A stretch of DNA of 64,000 nt from Nocardioides sp. BGMRC 2183 (GCA_008123405.1 VSSA01000017.1:1-64000); one strand, 5' to 3'. Shown: positions 18,192 through 30,616, counted from the stretch's first letter. The notes: generated by a model from the letters alone, not told the origin. Translations and numbers: made by a program.

Positions 18192-19658
18192 TCAGCCGGC
18201 AGCCTGGACCCGGTTGCGCCCGGCCCGCTTGGCCCGGTACAGCCGACGGTCGGCCTCGGACATCAAGACCGAGAGCGAGACCCGCTCCTCCGGTACGGCG
18301 ACCGCCACCCCGATGCTCGCGGTCACTGGTCCGGCCGGACCCGCCTCCACGCCGCGCACCGCCTCCAGCACCGATTGCGCCAGGGCGTCCGCGTCGCTCG
18401 CGCGGCGGCCGCCGACCAGCACCGCGAACTCCTCTCCACCCAAGCGCCCCACCACGTCGTCGACGTCGGTGACCCGGGCCAGCGCGGCCCCCACCCGACG
18501 CAGGAGGGCGTCGCCGGCATCGTGACCGAACCGGTCGTTGACGGCCTTGAACTCGTCGAGATCGACCATCAGCAGCGCCACCGGGTCGCCCTCCTGGTGC
18601 GCGGCGATGAGCGCGGCCTCGGCGGTGCCGACGAAACCGCGCCGGTTGCGCACCCCGGTGAGCTCGTCGTGATCGGCGAGCAGGCGGATGCTGCGCAGCA
18701 GGTCCTCACGAGCTCGGGTCGCGGCCGCCACCATCAGCGGGCCCATCGACGTCAGCGCCACCCCGAGCTGCAGCGACACCTTCGCGGTCGACCCGGCCGA
18801 GGACATGTCGACGTCGAGCAGGCCGCTGCCGAGCGCCATCAGGTTCCACTCGGTGGTGAGCAGGATCAGTGCACTGGTGACGAAGACGTCGCCGCGCAGC
18901 GCGCTCCACAGCAACACCGGGACGCTGAACGCCAGTGCACCGGGGCCGCCGACGGCGATCCCGATCGCGAGCACCGGCACCAGGAACAGCACCGGGCCGA
19001 CCAGTGCTCCCCACCCCGACCGCGGGGCACCCCGACCCGGACCCGTGTCGTCGGCCGCGGCGCCCCGGGCGTCCGGCCCCGGCACGGTGAGCACCAGCGG
19101 GAGGACGGCGAGGTAGGTCGCCAGCTCGGCGGAGAACCAGGTCTGCGCCGCCGACGACGGGGAGAGGTCCAGCAGGGCGACCCCGACCGGCATTCCGATC
19201 ATCGTGGCGGCGGCCGCGGCGGCGCCACAGACGCCGATCAGCGCGAGCACTGCACGCGGGTGCTCCAACCGTCGGGTCGGCGGATCCCAGCGGCGGACCA
19301 GCGCCACCCCGACCACGACGCCGGCCAGGTTGGCCGCGGTCAACCCGACGGTGAGCAACAGGTCCGAGCCGGTCACCAGGTCCGCGACCAAGAAGCCGGC
19401 GCACGCGGCGACCCAGGTGGAAGGGACGCGCGTCGAGGGCCAGCGCACCAGCGCTCCGAGCAGCAGGGCGTTGGCCGGCCAGAACGAGGCGAGCACGTCG
19501 GAGGCCCGGGACCAGATGCCGAACAGCGCGGCCAGCAGGACCAGGGCGAAGACCAGGGCGACCGCCAGGACGGGTCGAGCCGGTGCCGGGCGCCCGCGCG
19601 GCGTCGTACCGGCTGCGGAGGCGGGCGCGCCACCGTGCGCCGCGCTCATTCCTGCCAT
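18192..19658 (-). CDS. MASE1-type membrane sensor with GGDEF domain (diguanylate cyclase)
   Basis: A 488-residue protein. After a short cytoplasmic start, residues ~25-310 hold about eight membrane helices of MASE1 type ([19 protein letters not shown] is characteristic). A GGDEF domain follows at ~325-488: [38 protein letters not shown], and active site GGEEF. The inhibitory RxxD site is missing: the four residues at the usual place are DVDD, so product inhibition is not expected. Start ATG 19658 is preferred because AGGTGG lies 6 bp upstream; ATG 19649 is possible. It likely makes c-di-GMP in response to an unknown membrane signal. Confidence 0.88.
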   Translation of the reverse strand: MAGMSAAHGGAPASAAGTTPRGRPAPARPVLAVALVFALVLLAALFGIWSRASDVLASFWPANALLLGALVRWPSTRVPSTWVAACAGFLVADLVTGSDLLLTVGLTAANLAGVVVGVALVRRWDPPTRRLEHPRAVLALIGVCGAAAAAATMIGMPVGVALLDLSPSSAAQTWFSAELATYLAVLPLVLTVPGPDARGAAADDTGPGRGAPRSGWGALVGPVLFLVPVLAIGIAVGGPGALAFSVPVLLWSALRGDVFVTSALILLTTEWNLMALGSGLLDVDMSSAGSTAKVSLQLGVALTSMGPLMVAAATRAREDLLRSIRLLADHDELTGVRNRRGFVGTAEAALIAAHQEGDPVALLMVDLDEFKAVNDRFGHDAGDALLRRVGAALARVTDVDDVVGRLGGEEFAVLVGGRRASDADALAQSVLEAVRGVEAGPAGPVTASIGVAVAVPEERVSLSVLMSEADRRLYRAKRAGRNRVQAAG

Positions 19659-19818
19659 CGCCCACCTCACCGCACCCGCACGCTCCCGCGTCGCCGCGCA
19701 GGCCGCTGTCCGGGTCGGCCCCCGTGTCGGGGCGTCGAGCCTATCCGCTGTCCGCCGTCCGCGGGGCGGATCCGCCGCGGAACGGGACACCACCTTCACG
19801 CCTCCGCGAGCGGAGGTC

Positions 19819-19830
19819 TACGGTGAAAGC
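19819..19830 (+). promoter_or_regulatory. gltA -10 box, leaderless start
   Basis: TACGGT (19819-19824) is followed by 6 bp and the gltA GTG. A CCTCCG/CGGAGG hairpin overlaps its upstream side. Confidence 0.45.
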
Positions 19831-21120
<1,290 letters not shown>

Positions 21121-21147
21121 ATCCTGGACCGGACCTCGACCGGCCCC

Positions 21148-21182
21148 ACGGCCCCGGCCACCGTCACGGTGGGCGGGGCCGT
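21148..21182 (+). terminator. gltA terminator hairpin
   Basis: ACGGCCCCGGCCACCG (21148-21163) pairs with CGGTGGGCGGGGCCGT (21167-21182) with one mismatch and a TCA loop. It lies 28 bp after the gltA stop, with TCTGC following. Confidence 0.7.
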
Positions 21183-21212
21183 TCTGCATCGTCCACCGAC
21201 GAGATCCCGCGC

Positions 21213-21241
21213 TTGTGCGCAGGTGTGACCTCCACCACAAT
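21213..21241 (+). promoter_or_regulatory. Promoter of the acyl-CoA synthetase gene, leaderless
   Basis: TTGTGC (21213-21218), a 17-bp spacer and CACAAT (21236-21241). The GTG start is 7 bp further on, so the message probably begins at the start codon. Confidence 0.6.
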
Positions 21242-21248
21242 CAGCGGG

Positions 21249-22880
<1,632 letters not shown>

Positions 22881-22890
22881 CCCGCTGGCC

Positions 22891-22942
22891 GACCCGGCTC
22901 AAACGCACACGCAGAAGGCGCTGACCCGGCTCGAATGCACAC
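22891..22942 (+). repeat. Two copies of a 21-bp extragenic motif
   Basis: GACCCGGCTCAAACGCACAC (22891-22910) recurs as GACCCGGCTCGAATGCACAC (22923-22942). The same motif, with one change, lies on the minus strand at 13529-13509. The sequence is not coding. Confidence 0.6.
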
Positions 22943-22996
22943 AGGGCCGTACGGCGCGGTGGGGGGTCGGACCCGTCGAGACGGACTCTGACGTAA

Positions 22997-23010
22997 GGGA
23001 AGTACTTTCC
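22997..23010. promoter_or_regulatory. Palindrome upstream of the HtrA-like gene
   Basis: GGGAAGTACTTTCC is a 14-bp palindrome with one mismatched pair around a perfect AAGTACTT centre, 56 bp before the ATG. It may be an operator; no regulator is identified. Confidence 0.35.
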
Positions 23011-23065
23011 GAACCCTCACCTCGATCTCAGCGGCTTCACAGACGGCGCGGTCAGGCTGGATGCC

Positions 23066-24292
23066 ATGAGCCAGGCCACGCCCCCGCCCTTCCTTCCCCC
23101 GCCGCCACCGCCGTCGTCGTCCTCCACGGCGCCGCGGACGGGACGTCTTCGGAAGTCAGGGTTCGCTGCCGTCGTACTCGGCGGCGCCCTGGTGGTCGGG
23201 GGCGCGGCCGGGCTCGGCGGTGCCGCCGCGTGGACGGCGATCGATGACGACGCCGCCACCGGCGGTCACCAGAGCGGCGGCTCCTCGGTCACCGTGGCCG
23301 ATACCGGCGACCGGCCCGCCGCCGACGGCAGCGTGGAGTCGGTGGCGGCCGCCGTGCTGCCCTCAGTCGTCAAGCTCGACGTGACCGCCGGCTCCGCGGA
23401 GAGCGGCTCCGGCGAGGGCGGCAGCGGCTCGGGCGTCGTACTGAATCGCGATGGTCTGATCCTGACCAACGACCACGTCGTCAGCCTGGCCGGCGCGGTC
23501 GACCCGGAGGACACCACCATCACTGCCTCGTTCAACGACGGCACCCGCGCGAAAGCCACGGTGGTGGGCACCGACCCGCTCACCGACACGGCACTGGTCC
23601 GGGTCTCCGACGTGGACGGTCTCACCCCGATCACCGTCGGCAAGTCGGCCAACCTCGACGTGGGCGAGCAGGTCGTGGCCATCGGCTCCCCCTTCGGCCT
23701 GGACTCCACCGTCACCAGCGGCATCGTCAGCGCGCTGGACCGTCCGGTCGGGGTCGGGCAGGACGAGGCCGGCAACACCACCGCCTACCCCGCGATCCAG
23801 ACCGACGCCGCGATCAACCCCGGCAACTCGGGCGGCGCCCTGGTCGACATGGACGGCAACCTGGTCGGCATCAACGCCTCGATCCGCACCGCCGGCTCGG
23901 TCGACGGCAGCGCATCCGGTTCGATCGGTCTCGGCTTCGCCATCCCGGTCGACGAGATCGTGCCGATCGTGGACGAGCTCGAAGCCGGCAAGCCTGCCAC
24001 CCACGCCCGACTCGGCATCGAGGTGACCGACGCCAGCGCCCAGAGCGGCGCGGCCGTCGCTGAGGGCGCCGCGGTCCGCAACGTCAGCGCCGACTCGGCC
24101 GCCGACGACGCCGGGCTCGCCGACGGTGACGTGATCACCGCCATCGACGACCACCAGATCACCGGTGCCGACGCACTGGTCGCCACCGTCCGCGCCTACC
24201 GTCCCGGCGACACCGTCACCGTGACCTACCAGCGCGGCGACGAGGAGCGGTCCACGGAGCTCGAGCTGGGCTCGGACGCCACGACGTCCTGA
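23066..24292 (+). CDS. HtrA/DegP-like serine protease with one PDZ domain
   Basis: A 408-residue membrane-anchored protease. Residues 1-30 are cytoplasmic and Pro-rich (a run of six Pro), ~32-56 a membrane helix, then the trypsin-like domain with triad His137 (TNDHVV), Asp174 (TDTALVRV) and Ser255 (NPGNSGGALV), and a PDZ domain at ~305-400 (RLGIEVTD, ADDAGLADGDVITAIDDHQI). This architecture matches actinobacterial PepD/HtrA proteins that act on misfolded envelope proteins. It is a single gene, with a hairpin about 20 bp after the stop. Confidence 0.93.
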   Translation: MSQATPPPFLPPPPPPSSSSTAPRTGRLRKSGFAAVVLGGALVVGGAAGLGGAAAWTAIDDDAATGGHQSGGSSVTVADTGDRPAADGSVESVAAAVLPSVVKLDVTAGSAESGSGEGGSGSGVVLNRDGLILTNDHVVSLAGAVDPEDTTITASFNDGTRAKATVVGTDPLTDTALVRVSDVDGLTPITVGKSANLDVGEQVVAIGSPFGLDSTVTSGIVSALDRPVGVGQDEAGNTTAYPAIQTDAAINPGNSGGALVDMDGNLVGINASIRTAGSVDGSASGSIGLGFAIPVDEIVPIVDELEAGKPATHARLGIEVTDASAQSGAAVAEGAAVRNVSADSAADDAGLADGDVITAIDDHQITGADALVATVRAYRPGDTVTVTYQRGDEERSTELELGSDATTS

Positions 24293-24310
24293 GCACCGGC
24301 TCCCACCGAC

Positions 24311-24335
24311 CGGGCGCCGCCCCACACGGCGCCCG
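24311..24335 (+). terminator. Terminator hairpin after the HtrA-like gene
   Basis: CGGGCGCCG (24311-24319) pairs perfectly with CGGCGCCCG (24327-24335) over a 7-nt loop, 19 bp after the stop codon. Confidence 0.6.
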
Positions 24336-24514
24336 CACCACGAGGAACCGTGGAAGTGTGCCGTCCCGGCGCGTGCCAGCGCCGGGACGAGGCGCCGGCC
24401 TGAGATGAGCGGGAGGGCTTGTCACTGGTCGCAGCGCCGCCGGGACGTCGGCGCACCCGGCATGGCGCCTGCTTCGCAGCGCGGAGCCTGCGCCACCGCC
24501 TCCCTGGAACCTCG

Positions 24515-24550
24515 GAGGGCCTGCCACCGCGTTCGCGGTGGCAGGCCCTC
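24515..24550. terminator. Perfect 16-bp hairpin, bidirectional terminator
   Basis: GAGGGCCTGCCACCGC (24515-24530), loop GTTC, then the exact complement (24535-24550), followed on the plus strand by TCTTGTCT. It lies 20 bp beyond the stop of the minus-strand DUF5302 gene. The stretch 24336-24514 before it holds smaller inverted repeats and no gene. Confidence 0.75.
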
Positions 24551-24569
24551 TCTTGTCTGCGGGGACGAC

Positions 24570-24740
24570 TCAGGAGCCGCCGCCACCGGCCTTGCGCCGG
24601 TGCATCTTCGGCGCGCCACCGACGACCTCCGAGCCGTGGGCCTTCTCCGGCACCGGGCCGTCCTCGTGAACGCCCTTCTCGTGGTCGTTCTTCTTGTCCA
24701 GCGCTTCGCGCATCTTCGCCTTGAGGTCCTCGTTGGTCAT
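24570..24740 (-). CDS. DUF5302 family small protein
   Basis: A 56-residue protein opening MTNEDLKAKMREALDKKN with an amphipathic helix, then a charged middle (HEKGVHEDGPVPEKAHGSE) and a basic, Gly-rich end (KMHRRKAGGGGS). The N-terminal helix and the size match actinobacterial DUF5302 proteins, whose function is unknown. The inner ATG at 24740 is used because the family begins there and the codons upstream look non-coding. Probably monocistronic. Confidence 0.8.
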   Translation of the reverse strand: MTNEDLKAKMREALDKKNDHEKGVHEDGPVPEKAHGSEVVGGAPKMHRRKAGGGGS

Positions 24741-24822
24741 CGCGCCCTGCCTTCCGCTCGGCTGTCGTCGCCTCCACCGTCGCATCTCGCTGGCCGGATG
24801 TGAACCGGTTTCCCGGCGCCGC

Positions 24823-26532
24823 TCATCGGGCTCGTGCCACCCGGCCCTCATCCCAGACCGGCTCGGCAGACTCATACACCGAGCCGTCGGCACCGAAGAC
24901 GCAGTAACGGTCGAAGTCCTTGGCGAACCACCGGTCGTGGGTCACCGCGACCACGGTGCCGTCGAAGGAGTCCAGGCCGGCCTCCAACGCCTCGGCCGAC
25001 TGCACGTCGAGGTTGTCCGTGGGCTCGTCGAGCAACAGCAACGTCGCCCCGGAGAGCTCGAGCAGCAGGATCTGGAATCGCGCCTGCTGGCCACCGCTGA
25101 GCGCCTCGAAGGACTGCTCGGCCGCCCCGGCGAGCTCGTAGCGGTCCAGCACCCGGCTGGCTGCCTCGCGCCCCATGCCTTGGCGTCCGTCCGCCGTGCC
25201 GTCGCCACGGTGCAGGATCTCCAGCAGGGTGCGGCCGGTCAGCTCGGGATGCTCATGGGTCTGCACGAACCAACCCGGGCGCACCCGCGCCCCCAGCCGG
25301 GCTCGGCCCCGGTGTGCCACCGGAGCGACAACGCCCTCGCCGACGGGGCGGTGACCCACGTCCGGGTCGCTGCCACCGGCCGCGAGCAGACGGAGGAAGT
25401 GCGACTTGCCCGAGCCGTTGGAGCCGAGCACCGCGAGCCGCTCGCCGTACCAGACCTCGAGGTCGAACGGGCGCATCAGGCCGGTGAGCTCCAGCCCCTC
25501 GCAGACCACCGCGCGCTTGCCGGTGCGTCCCCCGCGCAGCCGCATCGTGACGTCCTGCTCGCGCGGCTGCTCAGTCGGCGGACCGGCCTCCTCGAACTTG
25601 CGCAGCCGGGTCTGCGCAGCCTTGTACTGCGAGGCGAGGCCGTCGTTGTACGCCGCCTTCTGCTTGTACATCAGCACCAGCGCCTTGAGCTTCGCGTGCT
25701 CCTCATCCCAACGCCGCCGCAACTCGGCGAACCTGGCGAAACGGTCCTTGCGCGCCTCGTGGTACGACGCGAAGCCGCCCGGGTGCGTCCAGACCCGGTT
25801 GCCGCCGCCACCAGCGCCCAGCTCCACGGTGACCACCCGGGTCGCGGCGTTGGCCAGCAGCTCACGGTCATGGCTGATGAAGAGGATCGTCTTCTCCGAG
25901 GCGGCGATCCGCTCCTCGAGCCAGATCTTCCCCGGTACGTCGAGGAAGTTGTCCGGCTCGTCGAGCAGCAGCACCTGTTCGGGCCCGGCCAGCAGATACT
26001 CCAGCACCACCCGCTTCTGCTCACCGCCGGAGAGGGTACGGAGCTCGCGATGACGCGCCCGGTCGAACGGCACCCCCAGGGCGCGGACGGTGCAGACGTC
26101 CCAGACCACCTCGATGTCGTAGCCGCCGACGTCGGCGTAGTCGGCCAACGCCGCGGCGTAGCCGAGTTGCGTGGCCTCGTCGTCGGTCTCCATCAGTGCC
26201 AGCTCGTAGCGGTCGACCTCGGCCGCGGCGCGTCGTACCGGAGCGGGGGCCAGGTCGAGCAACAGGTCGGCGACGGTCGGCGGGTGGCCGTCGCGACCGG
26301 GGACCCGGTCCACCATCTGCCGCATCACCCCGAGGCCGCCGCTGCGCACCACGGTCCCGGCGTGGGGGGTGAGCTCGCCGGTGATCAGCCGGAGCAGGGT
26401 GGTCTTCCCGGCGCCGTTGGCGCCGACCAGCGCGACCTTGGCGCCATCGCCCACCCGGAACGAGACGTCGTCGAGCAGCACCCGTCCGTCGGGCAGCTCG
26501 TAGCGCACTCCAGCGACCTCCACGTGACCCAC
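24823..26532 (-). CDS. ABC-F family ATPase
   Basis: A 569-residue protein with two ATPase domains and no membrane segments. Domain 1 has Walker A GANGAGKTT (37-45), signature LSGGEQKRV and Walker B VLLLDEPDNFLD. A charged linker follows (about 250-320, with RRWDEEHAKLKALVLMYKQK), then domain 2 with GSNGSGKSH, LSGGQQARF and LLLLDEPTDNLD. ABC-F proteins bind the ribosome and either tune translation or protect against antibiotics; which applies is not decidable here. The start is probably GTG 26532. It is divergent from the DinB-fold gene. Confidence 0.9.
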   Translation of the reverse strand: MGHVEVAGVRYELPDGRVLLDDVSFRVGDGAKVALVGANGAGKTTLLRLITGELTPHAGTVVRSGGLGVMRQMVDRVPGRDGHPPTVADLLLDLAPAPVRRAAAEVDRYELALMETDDEATQLGYAAALADYADVGGYDIEVVWDVCTVRALGVPFDRARHRELRTLSGGEQKRVVLEYLLAGPEQVLLLDEPDNFLDVPGKIWLEERIAASEKTILFISHDRELLANAATRVVTVELGAGGGGNRVWTHPGGFASYHEARKDRFARFAELRRRWDEEHAKLKALVLMYKQKAAYNDGLASQYKAAQTRLRKFEEAGPPTEQPREQDVTMRLRGGRTGKRAVVCEGLELTGLMRPFDLEVWYGERLAVLGSNGSGKSHFLRLLAAGGSDPDVGHRPVGEGVVAPVAHRGRARLGARVRPGWFVQTHEHPELTGRTLLEILHRGDGTADGRQGMGREAASRVLDRYELAGAAEQSFEALSGGQQARFQILLLELSGATLLLLDEPTDNLDVQSAEALEAGLDSFDGTVVAVTHDRWFAKDFDRYCVFGADGSVYESAEPVWDEGRVARAR

Positions 26533-26605
26533 GTCGACCGATTCTCCCCGGTCGAGGACCGCACCGCATCTCGGTTTCGACCGACCTTGCTGTAAGGATC
26601 GGAGC

Positions 26606-27292
26606 ATGCGTGAAGCACCGGAGTGGACCGACCTGCTCGATGCCGCGATCGACGATGTCGTCGAGGCGGTCTCCGACGCCCCGGATCTCGCCGTCCCGGT
26701 GCCTGCCTGTCCGGAATGGACCCTGGCCGGACTCGTCGACCACCTGCGCGAGGTGCACTGGTGGGCCGCGCACGCGATCACCGAGCAGAGCCCGGACGGG
26801 AGCGCACCTCCGGTCGGGCTGGATCGGGACGCACTCGTGGCCGGCTACGTTTCGGCGGCCGAGCACCTGCTCGACATCTTTCGCGCCACACCGGCGCAGA
26901 CGCCGGCCTGGACCTTCGGCACCGACCGGACCGTGGCGTTCTGGCTGCGCCGGCAGGCTCACGAGGTCACCCTCCACCTGCGCGACGCGCTCCAGGCACT
27001 CGGCCGCACGGCGGAGTGGTCGATCGACCCGGGCTTTGCCTGGGACGGAGTCGAGGAGGTCGCTACGGTCTTCTATCCGCGCCAGGTCCGACTCGAGCGC
27101 ACCGCTCCGCTGCCCGGCACCCTGCGGCTGCAGGCCGAGGATCTGGACGAGACCCTGGATCTCGGCCAGGGCGAACCCTACGGGGTGATCTCCGGCCCTG
27201 CCGCCGACGTACTGCTGACCCTGTGGCGGCGACGCGGCGCCGACGACGCCGTCGCAGCGGAGTTGCTGGAGAAGACCGCAGTCACCCCGTGA
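26606..27292 (+). CDS. Maleylpyruvate isomerase family, mycothiol-dependent DinB-fold protein
   Basis: A 228-residue protein of the MDMPI family. The N-terminal four-helix DinB domain carries the likely metal ligands: His in LVDHLREVHWW and the pair in RRQAHEVTLHLRD. PVPACPEWTLAGLVDHL is the family signature. The C-terminal third (about 150-228) is the MDMPI C-domain. Members use mycothiol as cofactor or as the thiol to transfer; the substrate here is unknown. A -10-like AAGGAT lies 7 bp before the ATG. It converges on the alcohol dehydrogenase gene 6 bp away. Confidence 0.85.
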   Translation: MREAPEWTDLLDAAIDDVVEAVSDAPDLAVPVPACPEWTLAGLVDHLREVHWWAAHAITEQSPDGSAPPVGLDRDALVAGYVSAAEHLLDIFRATPAQTPAWTFGTDRTVAFWLRRQAHEVTLHLRDALQALGRTAEWSIDPGFAWDGVEEVATVFYPRQVRLERTAPLPGTLRLQAEDLDETLDLGQGEPYGVISGPAADVLLTLWRRRGADDAVAAELLEKTAVTP

Positions 27293-27297
27293 CTGTG

Positions 27298-28344
27298 TCA
27301 GCGGCCAGGCGCGACCACGGCCCGGGCGCTGAGCTCGCCGGCCTCGAGACGCCGGTAGGCCTCCAGGGCGTCATCCATCGCGAAGATCTCCACCTCCGGG
27401 GTGATCTGCCCGTCGCGATAGAGCGCCACCACCTCGTGCAGCTCCTCGATCGTGCCCCAGTAGGTGCTGGTCAGCTCCACCTCGTAGGGCACGCCGTAGA
27501 AGTTCCAGGTGTAGTTGCCGTTGCCGATCCCGACGACGGTCACCCTGCCGCGCAGCGCGACGGACTCCATGGCCAGCTTGATCGTGGGGTCGATGCCGAC
27601 GAAGTCGAAGACGGCGTCGGCCCCCTTGCCGCCGGTGAGCTCCCGGATCCGGGCCGCCTGGTCCGGTCCACCACCGACGGTGACGGCACCGGCCTCCTCC
27701 GCCCGCCGCATCGCGTCGTCCTTGGTGTCGGTGGCGATGACGGTCGCACCGGTGAGCGCGGTGAGGATCTGCACCGCCAACTGCCCGAGCCCACCCAGCC
27801 CGATCACCAGCACGTGCTTGCCTCCCCCGGCCAGGGTCGGCAGCGCCTTCTTGATCGCGTGGTACGGCGTCAGGCCGGCGTCCGACAGCGGAGCCGCGGC
27901 CACGGGGTCCGCGTCGCCGAGCGGCACCAGGTTGCGGGCCGGAACCCGCAGGTACTCGGCCATCCCGCCGTCCCGACCGAGACCGGAGGCCAGGTAGGGC
28001 ATCTTGGCCGCGTTGGCGCAGTAGGTGTCCTGTCCGCGGGAGCAGGCCGGACAGTGGCCGCAGCCGATCGGTCCGTAGACGAGGTAGGCGTCACCGATGG
28101 CGATGCCGCTGACGCCTTCGCCGAGCTCCTCGACCCAACCGGAGTTCTCGTGGCCGAGGATGAACGAGGGCTTCAACTGGGCCGGTCCGAACTCCTCACT
28201 GAACTCCCGGAAGACCGCGACATCGGAGTGGCAGGCGCCAGCACCTGCCACCTTCAGCAGCACCTCGCCGGGGCCGGGCACCGGCTTGGGGACGTCCTTC
28301 AGGACGGGCGTTGACTGGTACTGCTCGAAGACGACGGCGCGCAT
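27298..28344 (-). CDS. Zinc-dependent alcohol dehydrogenase
   Basis: A 348-residue medium-chain dehydrogenase. Catalytic zinc ligands are Cys in GACHSD and His/Glu in LGHENSG; the structural zinc site is GCGHCPACSRGQDTYC with four Cys. The Rossmann motif is VIGLGGLGQLAVQ and Asp in IATDTKDD suggests NAD preference. The sequence resembles NAD-dependent alcohol dehydrogenases with broad primary or secondary alcohol use. Single gene. ATG 28344 has AAGGA upstream. Confidence 0.92.
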   Translation of the reverse strand: MRAVVFEQYQSTPVLKDVPKPVPGPGEVLLKVAGAGACHSDVAVFREFSEEFGPAQLKPSFILGHENSGWVEELGEGVSGIAIGDAYLVYGPIGCGHCPACSRGQDTYCANAAKMPYLASGLGRDGGMAEYLRVPARNLVPLGDADPVAAAPLSDAGLTPYHAIKKALPTLAGGGKHVLVIGLGGLGQLAVQILTALTGATVIATDTKDDAMRRAEEAGAVTVGGGPDQAARIRELTGGKGADAVFDFVGIDPTIKLAMESVALRGRVTVVGIGNGNYTWNFYGVPYEVELTSTYWGTIEELHEVVALYRDGQITPEVEIFAMDDALEAYRRLEAGELSARAVVAPGR

Positions 28345-28434
28345 GGGGGTCCTTTCGCAGGGTGAGGCCTTCCCCGTCAGACTGCCACGCAGGTCCGACC
28401 CGGGGAAGGGCCGCGGCGCCGGGTCGGCGCAGGG

Positions 28435-29127
28435 TCAGCCCGCCACGAACCGCGCCTCGACGGCGGCACGCACGCTGATGTCGGCCGGTGCCAGCGTCGG
28501 CTCGTTCCCGCCGGGGCCAGCGGCGGCTCGGGCGAAGGCGACCGGCGCCTCGCCCTGGGCGCCGTTGCTGCCGAGCATGCCGGTGTCGGCGATCGCGACC
28601 GGCCGGACCGGACCGAGGTCGAGAGCGTCGGCGTAGTGCTGGGCCCGGGTCCGGGCATCGCGGACCGCACGGGTGCGGGCGTCCTGCTCCAGCTCGATGC
28701 GATGTGCCTCGGTCAGGGCCCAGGCGACCCGGGAGAGCGTGAATCCCTCGGTGTTCTCGACATGGCCGGAGAGCCACCGGGAGAGGGCGGCGAACTCACG
28801 GAACTTCACCTCGAGCCCGACCGAGGCGTGGTGCACCAGCGGGAGTCGCTTCCCGTCCTGGTTCCAGGGTCGGTTGGCCCAGGTGCGGACCTCTTGGGTG
28901 TTCCACCAGGTGACCGGGCCCTGCTCGGGGTCGTGCAGCGGTTGCACCGTGGAGCGGACCAGGTCGAGCGCCCGCACGGTCCGTTCGAAGACGGGCTGGA
29001 TCGAGGGCCCCTCGAAGCCGACCGTGGCGTGCACCGTGCCGCGCTCGGGTGCGGCGAAGTGCTCGAAGGAACCGCGGACGGTGATCTCGGTGCGCAGGGG
29101 GTCGGTGCTCGTGGGCTCGGTGCTCAT
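28435..29127 (-). CDS. SIMPL domain (DUF541) protein
   Basis: A 230-residue protein. It opens with ITVRGSFEHFAAPERGTVHATVGFEG and the central part has RDARTRAQHYADALDLGPVRPVAIAD, the conserved helix and strand of SIMPL/DUF541 proteins. No signal peptide is seen, so it is probably cytoplasmic, unlike many family members. Function is unknown. It starts 5 bp after the methyltransferase stop on the same strand, so it belongs to the truA operon. Confidence 0.82.
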   Translation of the reverse strand: MSTEPTSTDPLRTEITVRGSFEHFAAPERGTVHATVGFEGPSIQPVFERTVRALDLVRSTVQPLHDPEQGPVTWWNTQEVRTWANRPWNQDGKRLPLVHHASVGLEVKFREFAALSRWLSGHVENTEGFTLSRVAWALTEAHRIELEQDARTRAVRDARTRAQHYADALDLGPVRPVAIADTGMLGSNGAQGEAPVAFARAAAGPGGNEPTLAPADISVRAAVEARFVAG

Positions 29128-29132
29128 GGTGC

Positions 29133-29753
29133 TCAGTCTTGCCGATCCCCTGGCGCCGCCCGGCGCACCTCGAGCACCCGGAAGCCCTTGGCGCTGGAGA
29201 GCCGCTCGGTCGGATACCCCTGCTCGTCCAGCCATCGCTGCAGCGAATCGGCACCGAGGTTCTTGCCGACGACGAGGACCGCGCGGCCATCGGGTGCCAT
29301 CCGCGGCAGCCAGGTGAGCAACAGCTCGTGCAGGGCTTGTTTGCCGATGCGGATCGGCGGGTTGGACCAGATCTCGTCGAAGACCGCATCGTCGGGCACC
29401 TGGTCGGGCTCCAGCGCTCGGTAGCGGTCGGCGACGCCGAGACGTTCGGCGTTCTCGCCGGCCAGGAGCAGTGCTCGCCGGTTGACGTCGACAGCGGTGA
29501 CGTCGGTCGTCGGGTCGACCGCGGCGCAGGCCAGCCCGATCACGCCGTACCCGCAGCCGAGGTCGAGGATCCGCGGGCCCGCCGGTGGCTCGGTCTCCCG
29601 GAAGAGCACCGCGGTGCCGACGTCGAGACGCCCCTGCGCGAAGACCCCCGAGCCGCTCACCAGTTCGAGATCGAGGCCCCACACGGTCGTCGCGACCGGC
29701 GTCCGCTGGAACGGCGCGCTGGGATCCGCGGAGAAGTAGTGGTCCTCGTTCAC
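29133..29753 (-). CDS. RsmC-like class I SAM methyltransferase
   Basis: A 206-residue methyltransferase, starting at GTG 29753 (overlapping the truA stop as [14 protein letters not shown]). The SAM motif is [14 protein letters not shown] and motif IV is SNPPIRIGK, typical of N2-guanine methylation of rRNA. It matches the C-terminal half of E. coli RsmC and is short, as usual in actinobacteria. 16S rRNA G1207 or a neighbouring base is the expected target, by analogy. It lies between truA and the SIMPL gene. Confidence 0.86.
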   Translation of the reverse strand: MNEDHYFSADPSAPFQRTPVATTVWGLDLELVSGSGVFAQGRLDVGTAVLFRETEPPAGPRILDLGCGYGVIGLACAAVDPTTDVTAVDVNRRALLLAGENAERLGVADRYRALEPDQVPDDAVFDEIWSNPPIRIGKQALHELLLTWLPRMAPDGRAVLVVGKNLGADSLQRWLDEQGYPTERLSSAKGFRVLEVRRAAPGDRQD

Positions 29754-30616
29754 CGCGCATCCTCCCGGTGTTCGTCGCTCGCAGCAAGCGGATCGGTACG
29801 ACGTGCCGAGGTCTGCCCGACCCGCTCGGCGAACTGTGCGGCCGGCGGGTAGTCGACCTCCTCCAAGGTCAGGCCGTGCGCGGCGACCACCACGACACCG
29901 GGGTCGCGGCGCCGCCCGGCGAGGATCTCCCCCGCCCAGGCCGGCTCCTTGCGTCCCTCGCCGACCGCGATCGAGCAGCCCACCAGCGCCCGCACCATCG
30001 AGTGGCAGAACGCATCGGCCCGGACATGACCGAGCACGGTGCCGTCCGGCTGCCTGCTCCAGGCGAACTCCTGGAGGGTGCGGACGGTCGTCGCGCCCTC
30101 CCGCTGCTTGCAGAAGGCGGCGAAGTCGTGCAGGCCGAGCAGGTGACCGGCCGCCGCGTCCATCGCCTCGACATCGAGCCGGCGGGGCCAGGTCAGCACG
30201 TGGCGTCGACGCAGCGGATCCACCTGCTCCGGATCGTCCGTGATCCGGTAGGCGTAGCGTCGCCACAGAGCGGCGAAGCGGGCGTCGAAGCCGTCCGGAG
30301 CGACAGCGATCCGGCGCAGCCGCAGGTCCGGGTCGAGCACTCCGTTGACCCGGCGCAGCAGCAGGTCCGGCCGCTCCGCGACCCGCTGGCGCAGTCCGTC
30401 GGGCGCGTCCGGCAGATCGCAATGGGCGACCTGTCCGCGTGCGTGCACGCCGGAGTCGGTCCGCCCCGCACACGTCACCTGCAGCGTGCCCGGCTCCAGG
30501 CGCAGCACCGTGTGCAGTGCCGCGGTCAGCTCGCCCTGCACGGTGCGCAGACCGGGCTGGGAGGCCCAGCCCTTGAAGTCGGTGCCGTCGTAGGCGAGGT
30601 CGATCCGGATCCGCAC
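29750..30616 (-). CDS. truA: tRNA pseudouridine synthase A
   Basis: A 288-residue TruA that makes pseudouridine at tRNA positions 38-40. The catalytic Asp is Asp54 in [41 protein letters not shown] is the N-terminus; [13 protein letters not shown] and the final TLEEVDYPP complete it. The start is GTG 30616, which sits 6 bp after a TAGGCT -10 box. It heads the operon truA-RsmC-like-SIMPL and stands head to head with the pseudouridine breakdown genes, 30 bp apart. Confidence 0.95.
   Translation of the reverse strand: MRIRIDLAYDGTDFKGWASQPGLRTVQGELTAALHTVLRLEPGTLQVTCAGRTDSGVHARGQVAHCDLPDAPDGLRQRVAERPDLLLRRVNGVLDPDLRLRRIAVAPDGFDARFAALWRRYAYRITDDPEQVDPLRRRHVLTWPRRLDVEAMDAAAGHLLGLHDFAAFCKQREGATTVRTLQEFAWSRQPDGTVLGHVRADAFCHSMVRALVGCSIAVGEGRKEPAWAGEILAGRRRDPGVVVVAAHGLTLEEVDYPPAAQFAERVGQTSARRTDPLAASDEHREDAR

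Noticed and set aside
18063-19826. Plus-strand frame opposite the GGDEF gene
   Set aside because: Composition (Arg, Gln, Gly, His) is that of an antisense shadow and there is no family motif.
22881-23065. Possible small gene before the HtrA-like gene
   Set aside because: The open frame on the minus strand is antisense and covers the repeats; no coding bias.
24336-24514. Possible small genes between the HtrA-like gene and DUF5302
   Set aside because: Frames exist on both strands, but they are explained by overlapping inverted repeats.
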